Notes: a model not told the origin generated them from the letters alone. DNA of 64,000 nucleotides from an uncultured Sphingomonas sp. (GCF_913777625.1 NZ_CAJYTI010000026.1:62001-126000); one strand, 5' to 3'. Positions 9,393 through 19,774 are shown, counted from the stretch's first letter. Program-made: numbers and translations.

Positions 9393-9411
9393 CTTCATGG
9401 GTAGCGGAGCG

Positions 9412-10281
9412 TCAGCGGCTCCAGCGCGCGAAGATGGCGGTGGGCAGTTCCAGCCCGCGCGCCTCTTCGCGCACGGTAAGTTCGCCGGCCTCCACCGTGC
9501 CGCCCTTGCCGGCCATCGCCTGGCGGACCAGTTCGCCGATCGCCAGCGCCGACATCCGCACCGCATAGACAGTGAGGAACAGGAAGCGCGAATTCGCGTC
9601 GAGCAGCTTCGCCACATCGTCGATCAGGCCGGGCAGGCCTTCTTCCAGCTTCCACACCTCCCCATTGGGGCCGCGGCCCCATTTGGGCGGATCGAGGATG
9701 ATGCCGTCATAGCGGCGGCCCCGGCGCACCTCGCGCGCGGTGAATTTCATCGCATCGTCGATCATCCAGCGGATCGGCTTGTCGCCCATGCCCGAGAGCT
9801 GCGCGTTGGCCTTGCCCTCCATCACCGACTTCTTGGAGGCATCGACATGGGTGACCTTGGCGCCTGCCGCGGCCAGCGCCAGCGAGCCGACGCCGGTATA
9901 GCCGAACAGGTTCATGCACTCGGGCTCGGCGAGCCCTTCGATCCGGCCGCGCATCCAGTCCCATACCGGCGCCATGTCCGGGAAGAAGCCGAGGTGGCGG
10001 AAGGGCGTGGTCTGCGCGGTGAAGCGCACCTCGCGCCACGCCAGCGGCCAGCCCTCGCGCGGGGTGGGCTTCAGATACTCCCAGCGGCCGCCGCCATCCT
10101 CGTCCGAGCCGGGGACGAATTCGGCATGCGCATCCCAGTCGGCGGACGCCGGCGCCCACATCGCCTGCGGCTCCGGGCGGATGAAGCGATAGGCGCCGTA
10201 GCGCTCCAGCTTCCGCCCATGGCCGGAATCGACCAGCCCGTACTCGCCCCAGGGCTCGCCGGTGAGGGTGACGAGCTTCAT
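9412..10281 (-). CDS. Class I SAM-dependent methyltransferase, RlmI-like
   Basis: 289 aa. Rossmann methyltransferase with motif I NLFGYTGVGSLALAAAGAKVTHVDASKKSV, and the motif IV catalytic DPPKWGRGP typical of COG1092 rRNA cytosine methyltransferases (RlmI/RlmKL-N). The N-terminal part (residues 1-90) replaces the PUA domain of RlmI. Probable substrate is 23S rRNA, but relatives with other substrates exist. The ATG overlaps the thrC stop (ATGA), so it is co-translated with threonine synthase; no obvious functional link. Confidence 0.8.
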   Translation of the reverse strand: MKLVTLTGEPWGEYGLVDSGHGRKLERYGAYRFIRPEPQAMWAPASADWDAHAEFVPGSDEDGGGRWEYLKPTPREGWPLAWREVRFTAQTTPFRHLGFFPDMAPVWDWMRGRIEGLAEPECMNLFGYTGVGSLALAAAGAKVTHVDASKKSVMEGKANAQLSGMGDKPIRWMIDDAMKFTAREVRRGRRYDGIILDPPKWGRGPNGEVWKLEEGLPGLIDDVAKLLDANSRFLFLTVYAVRMSALAIGELVRQAMAGKGGTVEAGELTVREEARGLELPTAIFARWSR

Positions 10282-11669
10282 GGGCGGGCGTGCGCCCGCT
10301 CGGCGATATAGCCGGTGATCGCGCCGAACTCGGCGGGGAGGGTGTCGTAGCGCTCCTGGCGCTCGAACAGGTCGCCGACGCGGCTGGGCACCTGCGGGCG
10401 CATGCCGGTGGCGCGCTCGACCGCGTCGCGGAACTTGGCGGGGTGGGCGGTGGCGAGGGTCACCACCGGCACGTCGGCAGGCAGGCCGGCGCGCTGCGCG
10501 GCGGCGAGGCCGATCGCGGTGTGCGGATCGATCACCTGGCCCGCCTCGGCGCAGGCCCAGCGCATCGCCTCGTTCATGCCGTCGGCATCGATCGCGTCGC
10601 TGGTGAACAGCTTCGAGGCGCCTTCGCGCTGCGCGTTGGTGAGCTGCATCGCGCGGGTGCTCTCAAAACCGCGCATCTGCTCGGCGATCGGCGCGCCGGC
10701 CAGATCGAACAGCAGCCGCTCGAAGTTGGAGCTGACCTGGATGTCCATCGACGGTGCGGCAGTTGGCGTCACGGTGCCCGCCGAATAATCGCCCGCCGAC
10801 AGCGCGCGGTGGAGGATGTCGTTGACGTTGGTCGCCACCACCAGCTTGGCCACCGGCAGCCCCATGCGCGCGGCGACATAGCCGGCGAAGACGTCGCCGA
10901 AATTGCCGGTCGGCACCGAGAAGGCGATCGCCCGCTCGGGCGCACCGAGGCGGACCGCGGCGTAGAAATAATAGACCACCTGCGCCATCAGCCGGGCCCA
11001 GTTGATCGAATTGACCGCGCTCAGCTGGAAGCGGCCGGAAAAGGCCGCATCGTTGAACATCGCCTTCACCAGCGCCTGGGCGTCGTCGAAGCTGCCCTCG
11101 ATCGCGATATTGTGGACGTTGGGGGCGAGCACCGTGGTCATCTGGCGGCGCTGGACGTCGGACACTCGGCCCTTGGGGTGCAGCATGAAGATGTCGACGC
11201 CGATGCGCCCTGCCACTGCGTCGATCGCCGCGCTGCCGGTATCGCCCGAGGTGGCGCCGACGATGGTCAAATGCTGGTCGGTGCCGGCCAGGAACTTCTC
11301 GAACAGCAGGCCCAGCAGCTGCAGCGCCACGTCCTTGAAGGCGAGGGTGGGGCCGTGGAACAGCTCGAGCAGCCAGTGCTGCTGGTCGATCTGGACCAGC
11401 GGGGTCACCGCGGCGTGCGAGAAGCGGCCATAGGCCTGGGTGCACAGCTGGCGGAGCTCGTCTTCCGAAAGATCCGGCGTGACGAAGGGCAGCATGACGC
11501 GCACCGCCGTCTCGACATAGGAGAGGCCGCGCATCGCGGCGATGTCCGCGGCCGAGAAGCTCGGCCATTCGGTCGGGACGTAGAGGCCGCCGTCGCTGGC
11601 AAGGCCGGTGAGGGTGACGTCGCGGAAGCCCAGCAAGGGCGCGCCGCCGCGGGTGCTGTTATACTGCAT
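10278..11669 (-). CDS. thrC: Threonine synthase
   Basis: PLP enzyme that turns O-phosphohomoserine into threonine, the last step of the pathway. Starts MQYNSTRGGAPLLGFRDV at 11669; this opening is the conserved N-terminus of the bacterial (class 1) family. The PLP lysine lies in HGPTLAFKDVALQLLG; SGDTGSAAIDAVAGR and SVPTGNFGDVFAGY form the phosphate and substrate cups. 463 aa, normal length. A frame extends upstream to 11795 but lacks homology-like sequence. Downstream methyltransferase gene overlaps by 4 bp. Confidence 0.96.
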   Translation of the reverse strand: MQYNSTRGGAPLLGFRDVTLTGLASDGGLYVPTEWPSFSAADIAAMRGLSYVETAVRVMLPFVTPDLSEDELRQLCTQAYGRFSHAAVTPLVQIDQQHWLLELFHGPTLAFKDVALQLLGLLFEKFLAGTDQHLTIVGATSGDTGSAAIDAVAGRIGVDIFMLHPKGRVSDVQRRQMTTVLAPNVHNIAIEGSFDDAQALVKAMFNDAAFSGRFQLSAVNSINWARLMAQVVYYFYAAVRLGAPERAIAFSVPTGNFGDVFAGYVAARMGLPVAKLVVATNVNDILHRALSAGDYSAGTVTPTAAPSMDIQVSSNFERLLFDLAGAPIAEQMRGFESTRAMQLTNAQREGASKLFTSDAIDADGMNEAMRWACAEAGQVIDPHTAIGLAAAQRAGLPADVPVVTLATAHPAKFRDAVERATGMRPQVPSRVGDLFERQERYDTLPAEFGAITGYIAERAHARP

Positions 11670-11814
11670 GGCCGCCCGCGTTACCGGGCAAGCGCCGGTA
11701 CGACAAGATAGCTGTCCTTGGGGTCGGCTTGCCATTGTTGGGCTCGCAGGGTGTTTCGTGCGGGATCCGCGCTGCGTATAGGCGCGTTCGACCAAGCCTT
11801 CCCCATGGAGAGAG

Positions 11815-12882
11815 ATGATGCCCTATCCCCAGCCCTGGCACGCCGATGCCGATCGTTATGACGGCCGCATGCCCTATCGCCGCTGCGGCGTGAGCGGGCT
11901 CGACCTGCCGGCGATCAGCCTGGGGCTGTGGCAGAATTTCGGCGGCACCGACGTGTTCGAAAATGCCCGCGCGATGCTGCGCCGGGCGTTCGATCGTGGC
12001 GTGACGCACTTCGATCTCGCGAACAATTACGGCCCGCCCTATGGCTCGGCCGAGGAGAATTTCGGCCGCGTGCTGGCGACCGATTTCGTGAGCCACCGCG
12101 ACGAGCTGATCATCTCGACCAAGGCGGGCTGGGACATGTGGCCCGGGCCCTATGGCGACGTCGGCGGCAGCAAGAAATATCTGATCGCCTCGTGCGACCA
12201 GAGCCTCAAGCGGATGGGGCTCGACTATGTCGACATCTTCTACTCGCACCGCGTCGACCCCAAGACGCCGCTGGAGGAGACGATGGGCGCGCTCGCCCAG
12301 ATCCACCGCCAGGGCAAGGCGCTCTATGTCGGCATCTCCAGCTATTCGCCCGAGCTGACCCGCCAGGCCGCGGCGATCCTCGCCGACTACAAGGTGCCGC
12401 TGCTGATCCACCAGCCGAGCTATTCGATGCTCAACCGCTGGGTGGAGGATAGCCTGCTCGACACGCTGGAAGATCTCGGCACCGGCTGCATCGCCTTCTC
12501 GCCGCTGGCGCAGGGCATGCTGACCCGCAAGTACCTCAACGGCGTGCCGGAGGATGCCCGCGCGGCGAAGGGCGATACCTCGCTCGACACCCGGCTGCTC
12601 TCGGACGAGAACATCGCCCGCATCCGCGCGCTCAACGCGATCGCCGAGAAGCGCGGCCAGACGCTGGCCCAGATGGCGATCGCCTGGGTGCTGCGCGACC
12701 GCCGTGTCACCTCGGCGCTGGTCGGCGCACGGACGGTGCAGCAGCTCGACGATTCGCTCGACGCGGTGAAGAACCTCAGCTTCACCGCCGAGGAACTGGC
12801 CGAGATCGACACCCACGCCACCGAAGGCGCGATCGACCTGTGGAAGGTTTCGTCCACGCTTGAGGATCTTCCCCAGCGATGA
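11815..12882 (+). CDS. Aldo-keto reductase, YghZ / L-glyceraldehyde-3-phosphate reductase type
   Basis: 355 aa. NADPH-dependent (beta/alpha)8 reductase with the AKR tetrad: Asp and Tyr in HFDLANNYGPPYGSAEENFG, Lys in ISTKAGWDMWPGPYG, His in DIFYSHRVDPKTPLEETM. The WPGPYGDVGGSKKYL and QPSYSMLNRWVED segments match the AKR14 (YghZ) subgroup, which reduces L-glyceraldehyde 3-phosphate and methylglyoxal. GAGAGAG precedes tandem ATGs at 11815/11818. The stop overlaps the next gene's start. Confidence 0.87.
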   Translation: MMPYPQPWHADADRYDGRMPYRRCGVSGLDLPAISLGLWQNFGGTDVFENARAMLRRAFDRGVTHFDLANNYGPPYGSAEENFGRVLATDFVSHRDELIISTKAGWDMWPGPYGDVGGSKKYLIASCDQSLKRMGLDYVDIFYSHRVDPKTPLEETMGALAQIHRQGKALYVGISSYSPELTRQAAAILADYKVPLLIHQPSYSMLNRWVEDSLLDTLEDLGTGCIAFSPLAQGMLTRKYLNGVPEDARAAKGDTSLDTRLLSDENIARIRALNAIAEKRGQTLAQMAIAWVLRDRRVTSALVGARTVQQLDDSLDAVKNLSFTAEELAEIDTHATEGAIDLWKVSSTLEDLPQR

Positions 12883-13340
12883 GCGTCGCCTTCCGCCGCG
12901 AAAGCGACGAGGAACACAAGGAACCGAAGTTCGAGCTGCCGCTGCCGCCGGGACCCAATCTGGTCACGGCGGCGGGGCCGGCGCTGATCGCGGGCAAGAT
13001 CGCCGCGCTGGAAGCGGCGATGGAGGCCGAGGGCGAGGAAGACGCGCGCGAGGGGCTGAAGCGCGAGCTGCGTTACTGGAACACCCGCCGCGCCACCGCG
13101 CAGGTCGCGCCTCGACCCGAGGACGGCGTGGCCGGCATCGGCGCGCGAGTGCGGATCAAGCTGAACGGGCGCGAACGGGTGATCGAGATCGTCGGCCATG
13201 ACGAGGCCGATCCGGCGGCCGATCGGCTGGCCTTTCAGGCGCCACTGGCCCACGCGCTGCTCGGCGCGGAAGAAGGCGAGCGGGTAGATTTCGGCGGCAA
13301 GGCCGAAGCGATCGAGATCCTCGACGTCGAGGCGATCTAG
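12879..13340 (+). CDS. GreA/GreB C-terminal-domain protein (nucleoside-diphosphate-kinase-regulator-like)
   Basis: 153 aa. Contains an N-terminal helical region (residues 30-75, lysine/glutamate-rich) and a C-terminal FKBP-like GreA/GreB domain (GIGARVRIKLNGRERVIEIVGHDEADP ... SPLAHALLGAEEGERVDF-type ending; here APLAHALLGAEEGERVDFGG). Gre factors bind the RNA polymerase secondary channel and restart backtracked complexes by transcript cleavage. The coiled-coil hairpin here is short, and the acidic tip DxxE cannot be assigned with confidence, so it may bind polymerase without full cleavage activity. Overlaps the aldo-keto reductase gene by ATGA. Confidence 0.82.
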   Translation: MSVAFRRESDEEHKEPKFELPLPPGPNLVTAAGPALIAGKIAALEAAMEAEGEEDAREGLKRELRYWNTRRATAQVAPRPEDGVAGIGARVRIKLNGRERVIEIVGHDEADPAADRLAFQAPLAHALLGAEEGERVDFGGKAEAIEILDVEAI

Positions 13341-13388
13341 CGACGGGTCATTCCGGCGGCTGATCGCGACGGGTTCATTTTGCCCACG

Positions 13389-13480
13389 TCATCCCGGCGA
13401 AAGCCGGGATCCATTGGCGCTAGCTACCGGCTTTTGCTGTGATCGAGAGGCGACTGGATCCCGGCTTTCGACGGGATGAC
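13389..13480. repeat. Palindromic repeat, family A copy 2
   Basis: Left arm TCATCCCGGCGAAAGCCGGG, right arm CCCGGCTTTCGACGGGATGA (one mismatch), with the spacer beginning ATTGGCGCT as in copies 3 and 5. Between convergent genes. Confidence 0.85.
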
Positions 13481-13502
13481 AGTTGCTTGAAGCTACCCCG
13501 CT

Positions 13503-13790
13503 TCAGCTCACCCGGCGGAGATGCTTCCCGCCATAGCGCTGGCCGATATAGGCGCTGAGGCGGTGGAGATAGTTCTTCGCATTCTCCGCCTTTTCCGGGC
13601 AGCAGGGCAGCGGGTTCTTGCTGATGCCCGCCGCGCGGCGATCGACCTTCTGGCAGAGAAGCTCGATATCCTGCCGCGTCAGCAGGTTCTTCTCGCGCAT
13701 CACGCAGAGCAGGCTTTCCAGGATGATCAGCGTCTCATCCCCGGCCTGGACCTGGGGCATTTCCACCGGTTGCGATTCGTTCTGCATCAC
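13503..13790 (-). CDS. Hypothetical protein (95 aa)
   Basis: Soluble, mostly helical: residues 18-60 are amphipathic (DETLIILESLLCVMREKNLLTRQDIELLCQKVDRRA), then CCPEKAENAKNYLHRLSAYIGQRYGGKHLRRVS with paired cysteines. It resembles small conserved sphingomonad proteins of unknown role but I cannot name the family. It is preceded by AGAGAGGTGCG on its own strand and lies at the end of the efflux operon, which reads in the same direction 60 bp upstream... its own promoter is likely, because the gap to the efflux OMF gene holds no overlap. Confidence 0.6.
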   Translation of the reverse strand: MMQNESQPVEMPQVQAGDETLIILESLLCVMREKNLLTRQDIELLCQKVDRRAAGISKNPLPCCPEKAENAKNYLHRLSAYIGQRYGGKHLRRVS

Positions 13791-13850
13791 CGCACCTCTC
13801 CGTTCCTATTGGATCCAGAGAGTATGCGGATTTTTGCAGCTGGCAAGGGC

Positions 13851-15281
13851 TCACTCGAGCCCGCCACCTAAGGTTCTATACAGGGTGACCAGATTGCTCG
13901 CGCGGCTGAGCCGGGTGGTGACCAGCTGTTGTTCGGCGGCATAGGCACTACGCTGCGAATCCAGCGCGGTAAGGAAGGAATCCACCCCCGCCCGGTAGCG
14001 TGCGTCGGACAGGCGGGCGGCCACGTCGGCGGCCTGGGCACGCGCGGTCTGCGCACGTACCTGCTCGTCGATCGTCCCGCGTTGGGCCAAGGCGTCGGAG
14101 ACTTCGCGGAACGCGGTCTGGATCGCCTTCTGGTAGCTCGCCACCGCGCCCTCGCGCGCGGCCTTGTAGTAATCGAGGTTCGCCTTGTTCTTCCCGAAAT
14201 CGAAGATGTTCACCGAGGCGGTGGGCGACACCGTGTAGGTGTCGGTGCCCGAGCCGAACAGCTTGCCGATCGTGGTGGCGATCGAGCCGCCGGTGGCGGT
14301 GAGCGACAGGCGCGGGAAGAAGGCGGCGCGCGCCGCGCCGATATTGGCGTTCTGCGCGATCAGCTGGTGCTCGGCCTGGAGCACGTCCGGTCGGCGGAGC
14401 AGCACCTCGGACGGCACGTTGCCCGGCAGCGCGTCGATCGTCGCCTTGCCGTCGCCCAGCGTGTCCGGCAGCAGCTCGGCCGGCACGGGCGCGCCGGTGA
14501 GCAGCTGGAGCGCGTTGATATCCTGCGCGATGCGGGTCTGCGCCGTCGCCACGTCGTTTCGCGCGGACTCGTAGCTCGTCTCGGCTTGGCGCGACTCCAG
14601 CTCGGAGGCGGTGCCGATGCGGAACTGCGCGCGGGTGAGTTCGAGCGACTGGCGATAGGCCTCCAGCGTGCGCTGGGCGATCGCCAGCTGGTCGCGGTCC
14701 GAGGCGAGCGTCAGCCACGCGCTGGCGATCTCGCCGATCAGCGTGATGCGGGTGGAGCGCTGCGCCTCGCCGCTGGCGAAATATTGCTCCTGCGCCGCAC
14801 GGCTCAGGTTCCGCAGCCGGCCGAACAGATCGATCTCGAACGAGGTGATGCCGCCCGAGACGCTGAAGTTCTGCACGTCCTGCACCCCACCGGCACCCGC
14901 GGCACCGCCCGAGCTGGCGGCGAACTGCGCCGTGTTGGTGTAGGTGCCGGTGCCGCTCACGCCCAGCGCGGGAAACAGGTCCGCCCGCTGGCCGCGATAG
15001 GTCGCCCGCGCCTGCAGCACATTGGCGGCGGCGAGGCGCAGGTCCTGGTTGTTGTCCAGGCCGAGCTGGATCACCTTGCGCAGGCGATCGTCGACGAAGA
15101 AGTCGCGCCAGCCGATCTTGCTGATGTCGGGCGCATCGGTCGCGGCCGCCGGGTAGACGCCGCCCTGGGGCAGCGCCGCCGGTACCGCCGGCTCGGGCCG
15201 GCTGTACTTGGGGGCGAGGTTACAGGCCGAGAGCGCGGTGCTCGCGGCGAGCGCGAGGAGCAGGGGGAAGCGGTTGGTCAC
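13851..15281 (-). CDS. Outer-membrane efflux factor, NodT/OprM family lipoprotein
   Basis: 476 aa. TolC-like trimeric channel of a tripartite RND pump. Lipoprotein signal LLLALAASTALSAC with lipobox LSAC-N; then the start of the NodT family (LAPKYSRPEPAVPAALP) and two OEP repeats: FFVDDRLRKVIQLGLDNNQDLRLAAANVLQARA and LPGNVPSEVLLRRPDVLQAEHQLIAQNANIGAARAAFFPRLSLT. It forms the exit duct from the inner-membrane pump through the outer membrane. Last gene of a three-gene operon, 5 bp after the pump gene. Confidence 0.93.
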   Translation of the reverse strand: MTNRFPLLLALAASTALSACNLAPKYSRPEPAVPAALPQGGVYPAAATDAPDISKIGWRDFFVDDRLRKVIQLGLDNNQDLRLAAANVLQARATYRGQRADLFPALGVSGTGTYTNTAQFAASSGGAAGAGGVQDVQNFSVSGGITSFEIDLFGRLRNLSRAAQEQYFASGEAQRSTRITLIGEIASAWLTLASDRDQLAIAQRTLEAYRQSLELTRAQFRIGTASELESRQAETSYESARNDVATAQTRIAQDINALQLLTGAPVPAELLPDTLGDGKATIDALPGNVPSEVLLRRPDVLQAEHQLIAQNANIGAARAAFFPRLSLTATGGSIATTIGKLFGSGTDTYTVSPTASVNIFDFGKNKANLDYYKAAREGAVASYQKAIQTAFREVSDALAQRGTIDEQVRAQTARAQAADVAARLSDARYRAGVDSFLTALDSQRSAYAAEQQLVTTRLSRASNLVTLYRTLGGGLE

Positions 15282-15286
15282 GGCCG

Positions 15287-18200
15287 TCAGGCTCCCTGGG
15301 GCGCCGAAGCGCCGCCGTCATGGGTGGTTGCGGGGGGCGTATCGCCCTTGGTGCGGCGGCGGTCGAACAGGTTGCGCACCACCACGAAGAACATCGGCAC
15401 CAGGAAGATGGCGAGGATCGTCGCGGAGAGCATGCCGCCCACCACCGAGCGGCCGATGGCGTTCTGGCCGCCGGCGCCCGCGCCGGTGGAGATCGCCAGC
15501 GGCAGCACGCCGAAGATGAAGGCCAAGCTGGTCATCAGGATCGGGCGCAGACGGAGCTTGGCGGCTTCCACCGCGGCGTCGAAGGCGCTCATGCCCTCGC
15601 GCATCCGTTCCTCGGCGAATTCGACGATCAGGATCGCGTTCTTCGCCGACACGCCGATCGTGGTGATCAGGCCGACCTGCAGGTAGATGTCGTTGTTCAG
15701 CCCCGTCAGCTTCGCCGCGAGTAGCGCGCCGACCACGCCGAGCGGCACCACCAGGATGACCGAGATCGGCACCGACCAGCTTTCGTAGAGCGCGGCAAGG
15801 CAGAGGAACACGATCAGCAGCGACAGCGCGTAGAGCGACGGTGCCTGGCCGCCCGACAGGCGTTCCTCGTAGGAGAGGCCCGTCCATTCGAGCTGGGTGC
15901 CCGGCGGCAGCTTGGCGTGGATCGCCTCCATCGCCGCCATTGCGTCGCCGGTCGACACGCCGGGGGCCGGCGCACCGAGGATTTCCATCGCCGGCAGGCC
16001 GTTATAGCGGGTCAGCTGCACCGGTGCCTGTTCCCAGCTGAGCGTGGAGAAGGCGGTGAACGGCGTCATCGTGCCGGTCGCGCCGCGAACATAGAGGTTC
16101 GCGATGTCCTCCGGGGCCAGGCGATAGGGGGCATCGGCCTGGACATAGACGCGCTTGACGCGGCCGCGATCGACGAAGTCGTTCACATAGGCGCCGCCCC
16201 AGGCCGCCGCGATCGTGCTGTTCACCGAAGACAGGTCGAGACCGAGCGCCTTGGCCTTGTCCTGGTCGATGTCGACCTTGAGCTGCGGTGCATCCTCCAG
16301 CGAGTTCGGGCGCACGCCGACCAGGCGGTGGTCCTGCATCGCCATGCCCAGCATCATGTTGCGGGCCTGGAGCAGGCGCTCATGGCCGATCCCGCCGGTG
16401 TCGACCAGCTGCAGGTCGAAGCCGGTCGCGTTGCCCAGTTCCTGCACCGCCGGCGGCGTGATCGCGAAGATCAGGCCGTCGCGATATTGCGAGAAGGCGC
16501 CCATCGCGCGGCCGACCATCGACTGCGCCGAATTCGCACTGCCCTTGCGGTCCTTCCAGTCCTTGAGCGGGATGAACACCAGGCCGCTGTTCTGGCCGGC
16601 GCCGGCAAAGCTGAAGCCGTTGATCGTGAACACGCCCTGGACGTTGCCCGCCTCCTGCTTGAGGAAGTGGTCGCGGACGAGTTCGAGACCCTTGTCGGTG
16701 CGCGCCGAGGTGGCGCCCGCCGGTCCCTGGACCAGCGCGATGGCGATGCCCTGGTCCTCTTCCGGCAGGAAGCCGGCGGGCAGCCGCAGGAACAGGAAGG
16801 CCATGCCCCCGATGATCAGCAGATAGACGAGGCCCGAGCGCTTCCAGCTGCGCGCGGTGGCGCGCACGCCCTTTTCGTAGCGGCGCTGGCCGTTGTCGAA
16901 CTTCTCGTTGAACCAGCGGAAGAAGCGCGCGAGCGGGCCATGGCCTTCCAGCTTGTTGGGGTCGTGCGGCTTGAGGATGGTGGCGCACAGCGCCGGGGTG
17001 AGCACCAGCGCCACGAACACCGAGAGCACCATCGCCGAGACGATCGTGATCGAGAACTGGCGGTAGATCACGCCGGTCGAGCCGCCGAAGAACGCCATCG
17101 GCAGGAACACCGCCGACAGGACCAGGGCGACGCCGACCAGCGCGCTGGTGATCTCGTCCATCGACTTGCGCGCCGCGTCGATCGGGCTGAGATGCTCGGT
17201 GACGATCAGGCGCTCGACATTCTCGACGACGACGATCGCGTCGTCGACGAGCAGGCCGATCGCCAGCACCATGCCGAACAGGGTGAGCGTGTTGATCGAA
17301 TAGCCGGCGATCGCCATCACCGCGAAGGTGCCGAGCAGCACCACCGGCACCGCGATCGTCGGGATCAGCGTGGCGCGGAAGTTCTGCAGGAACAGGAACA
17401 TCACCAGGAAGACGAGCACCACCGCTTCGATCAGCGTGTGGACCACCTGCTCGACCGACAGGCGGACGAACGGCGTGGTGTCGTACGGATAGATGACCTT
17501 GATGTCGCCGGGGAAGGTCTTGGCGATCTCGTTGACGCGTGCCTTGACCAGGTCGACCGTGGTCAGCGCGTTGGCGCCGGGGGCGAGCTTGATGCCGATG
17601 CCGGTGCCGGGCTTGCCGTTCCACTTCGAATCGAAGCCATAGCTCTCCGCGCCGATCTCGACGCGGGCGACATCGGCCAGCCGCACGACCGAGCCGTCGG
17701 TGCCGCTCTTCAGGCGGATCTGGGCGAACTGGTCGGGGGTGGTGAGGCGCGACTGGACCGAGACGGTGGCGTTGAGCATCTGCTCCTTGGGCGCCGGGCG
17801 AGCGCCCAGCTGGCCGGCGGAGACCTGCGCGTTCTGCGCCTTGATGGCGGCGGTCACGTCGTCCATCGTCAGCGCGTACTTGTTGAGCTTTACCGGATCG
17901 ACCCAGACGCGCATCGCATATTGCGAGCCGAAGATCTGGGTGTCGCCCACGCCGTTCACGCGCGACAGCGGATCCTGCAGCTTGGACACGGCATAGTCGG
18001 CGAGATCGGTGCCGCTATGCGACCCGTCCTCCGAATAGAGGCCGATCACCACCAGGAAGTTCTGGGTGGCCTTGGCGACCTGGATGCCCTGCTGCTGCAC
18101 TTCCTGCGGCAGGAGCGGGGTGGCCGCCTGCAGCTTGTTCTGCACCTGCACCTGGGCGATGTCCGGGTTGGTGCCCTGCTCGAAGGTGAGCGTGATCGTC

Positions 18201-18463
18201 ACCGTGCCGGCCGAGGAGGACGAGGACGAGAAGTAGCGAAGGTGGTCGATCCCCTTCATCTGCTGCTCGATGATCTGCGTCGTCGTGTTTTCCAGCGTCT
18301 TGGCGTCCGCCCCCGGATAGGTGGCGGTGATCGAGACGGCGGGCGGCGCGATGGCGGGGAACTGGGCGATCGGCAGCGTGCGGATGGCAAGGATGCCGGC
18401 CAGCATGATGATGATCGCGATGACCCATGCGAAGATGGGGCGATCGATGAAATAGCGGGACAT
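15287..18463 (-). CDS. RND multidrug efflux permease, HAE-1 (AcrB/MexB) type
   Basis: 1058 aa, the usual length. Proton-driven drug exporter of the inner membrane. N-terminus [23 protein letters not shown] is the family signature. TM4 carries the proton-relay pair in [17 protein letters not shown] (Asp-Asp), and the TM10 region ([18 protein letters not shown] ... [19 protein letters not shown], here [20 protein letters not shown]) contains the relay lysine. Two large periplasmic loops (about residues 40-330 and 560-870) form the pore and docking domains; RFNGLPA-like loop [12 protein letters not shown] is present. Sits between the adaptor (6 bp upstream) and the outer-membrane channel. Confidence 0.96.
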   Translation of the reverse strand: MSRYFIDRPIFAWVIAIIIMLAGILAIRTLPIAQFPAIAPPAVSITATYPGADAKTLENTTTQIIEQQMKGIDHLRYFSSSSSSAGTVTITLTFEQGTNPDIAQVQVQNKLQAATPLLPQEVQQQGIQVAKATQNFLVVIGLYSEDGSHSGTDLADYAVSKLQDPLSRVNGVGDTQIFGSQYAMRVWVDPVKLNKYALTMDDVTAAIKAQNAQVSAGQLGARPAPKEQMLNATVSVQSRLTTPDQFAQIRLKSGTDGSVVRLADVARVEIGAESYGFDSKWNGKPGTGIGIKLAPGANALTTVDLVKARVNEIAKTFPGDIKVIYPYDTTPFVRLSVEQVVHTLIEAVVLVFLVMFLFLQNFRATLIPTIAVPVVLLGTFAVMAIAGYSINTLTLFGMVLAIGLLVDDAIVVVENVERLIVTEHLSPIDAARKSMDEITSALVGVALVLSAVFLPMAFFGGSTGVIYRQFSITIVSAMVLSVFVALVLTPALCATILKPHDPNKLEGHGPLARFFRWFNEKFDNGQRRYEKGVRATARSWKRSGLVYLLIIGGMAFLFLRLPAGFLPEEDQGIAIALVQGPAGATSARTDKGLELVRDHFLKQEAGNVQGVFTINGFSFAGAGQNSGLVFIPLKDWKDRKGSANSAQSMVGRAMGAFSQYRDGLIFAITPPAVQELGNATGFDLQLVDTGGIGHERLLQARNMMLGMAMQDHRLVGVRPNSLEDAPQLKVDIDQDKAKALGLDLSSVNSTIAAAWGGAYVNDFVDRGRVKRVYVQADAPYRLAPEDIANLYVRGATGTMTPFTAFSTLSWEQAPVQLTRYNGLPAMEILGAPAPGVSTGDAMAAMEAIHAKLPPGTQLEWTGLSYEERLSGGQAPSLYALSLLIVFLCLAALYESWSVPISVILVVPLGVVGALLAAKLTGLNNDIYLQVGLITTIGVSAKNAILIVEFAEERMREGMSAFDAAVEAAKLRLRPILMTSLAFIFGVLPLAISTGAGAGGQNAIGRSVVGGMLSATILAIFLVPMFFVVVRNLFDRRRTKGDTPPATTHDGGASAPQGA

Positions 18464-18469
18464 GGGGTT

Positions 18470-19672
18470 TTACTTCCCTTGAGCCGGAGCAGCGCCGCCC
18501 GGCTGGCCCTGGGCCGGCTTGGCGTTGGGATCCCAGGGCTGCGGGGTGACCGGCATGCCCGGGCGCAGCATCATCGCGCCCTCGACGATCACCTTGTCGC
18601 CCGGCTTCACGCCGCCGGTGACGATCCAGCTGTCGCCGGCGGTGCGGCTCGTCTGGATCGGCCGCGGCTCGATCTTGTTCTGGGCACCGACGACCAGCAC
18701 GATCGGGTTGCCGCGCTCGTCGCGGCTCACCGCGCGCTGCGGCACCAGCATCGCGTTCTGCTGGGTGCCTTCGACCAGATGCGCGCGGACGAACATGCCC
18801 GGCAGCAGCAGGCCGTTGGGATTGGGGAACAGCGCGCGGATCACCTGGCTGCCGGTCGTCTGGTCGACGGTCACGTCGGCGAAGCGCAGCGTGCCCTGCG
18901 GGCCATAGTCGTTGCCGTCTTCGAGCTTCAGCGCCACCTTGGCGTTGCCGTCCCGGGCGACCTTCCCGGCCATGATCGCCTGGCGCAGCTTGAGCACGTC
19001 GGCGCTCGACTGCTGGATGTCGACATAGATCGGGTCGAGCCGCTGGATCGTGGTCAGCGCATTGGCCTGCGAGGCCGAGACCAGCGCGCCGGTGGTGTAG
19101 ATCGACCGGCCGATGCGGCCGCTGATCGGCGCGCGGATGGTGGTGCGGGCCAGGTCGATCTCGGCGGTGGCGAGCGCGGCCTTCTGCGCGGCGACGTCGG
19201 CGCGTGCCTGGGCTGCGCTGGTGACGGCGTTCTCGTAATCCTGCTTCGAGATCGCGTTGATCTTGGCGAGCTCGCCATAACGGCGGGCCAGCGCCTCGCT
19301 GGAGGCGATCGCCGCCTGGGCGCGGCCGAGCGCCGCGCGGGCGCTCGCGACCGAGGCGCGATAGGGCGCCGCATCGATCCGGTAGAGCGGCTGGCCCTGG
19401 CGCACCATGTCGCCTTCGGTGAACAGCCGTTCGAGGATGATGCCGTTCACCTGTGGGCGCACGTCCGAGCTCTCATAGGGGCTCAGGCGACCGGGCAGTT
19501 CGCTGCTGAGCGGAACGGCCTGCTGCTGGACGACGATATAGGAGACCGGCGGGGGCGCTGCCTGCTGGCCGCCGGCGCCGCCGGGGCCTCCGGCGCCCTG
19601 CTGCTGGGGCTGGCCGCCACAGGCGGCGAGGACAAGCGCGAGTGCCGGCGCGGTGTGACGGAGAAAAGTCAT
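18470..19672 (-). CDS. RND efflux periplasmic adaptor (membrane-fusion protein), lipoprotein
   Basis: 400 aa. AcrA/MexA-like adaptor anchored to the inner membrane by lipidation: LALVLAACGGQ has lipobox LAAC. A Gln/Gly/Pro-rich linker follows, then the barrel-sandwich half-motif (LPGRLSPYESSDVRPQVNGIILERLFTEGDMVRQGQPLYRID), an alpha-hairpin (residues about 100-175) and the second lipoyl half (IRAPISGRIGRSIYTTGALV). C-terminus is a low-complexity Pro/Gln/Ala tail. First gene of the efflux operon; the divergent TetR gene begins 102 bp away. Confidence 0.95.
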   Translation of the reverse strand: MTFLRHTAPALALVLAACGGQPQQQGAGGPGGAGGQQAAPPPVSYIVVQQQAVPLSSELPGRLSPYESSDVRPQVNGIILERLFTEGDMVRQGQPLYRIDAAPYRASVASARAALGRAQAAIASSEALARRYGELAKINAISKQDYENAVTSAAQARADVAAQKAALATAEIDLARTTIRAPISGRIGRSIYTTGALVSASQANALTTIQRLDPIYVDIQQSSADVLKLRQAIMAGKVARDGNAKVALKLEDGNDYGPQGTLRFADVTVDQTTGSQVIRALFPNPNGLLLPGMFVRAHLVEGTQQNAMLVPQRAVSRDERGNPIVLVVGAQNKIEPRPIQTSRTAGDSWIVTGGVKPGDKVIVEGAMMLRPGMPVTPQPWDPNAKPAQGQPGGAAPAQGK

Positions 19673-19696
19673 GCTTCAGCCTGCCGTTGTGATATA

Positions 19697-19718
19697 TGTG
19701 AGTGAACGTTCGCTCACA
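19697..19718. promoter_or_regulatory. TetR-type operator in the divergent efflux promoter
   Basis: A 22-bp near-perfect palindrome, half-sites TGTGAGTGAAC and GTTCGCTCACA, one asymmetric position. It lies between the adaptor gene and the TetR gene, and the GAACGTTC centre is typical of AcrR-like repressor sites. Confidence 0.8.
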
Positions 19719-19774
19719 TTCGCCGCTACTGCGAAGCGAGTGACTCGGTCAAGACGAATCTATAGGTGGCTTGG

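Noticed and set aside
15917..19705. A 1262-codon open frame on the plus strand opposite the RND pump and adaptor genes
   Set aside because: High GC favours antisense open frames; its protein is Arg/Asp/Gly-rich with no domain, while the opposite strand encodes complete pump proteins.
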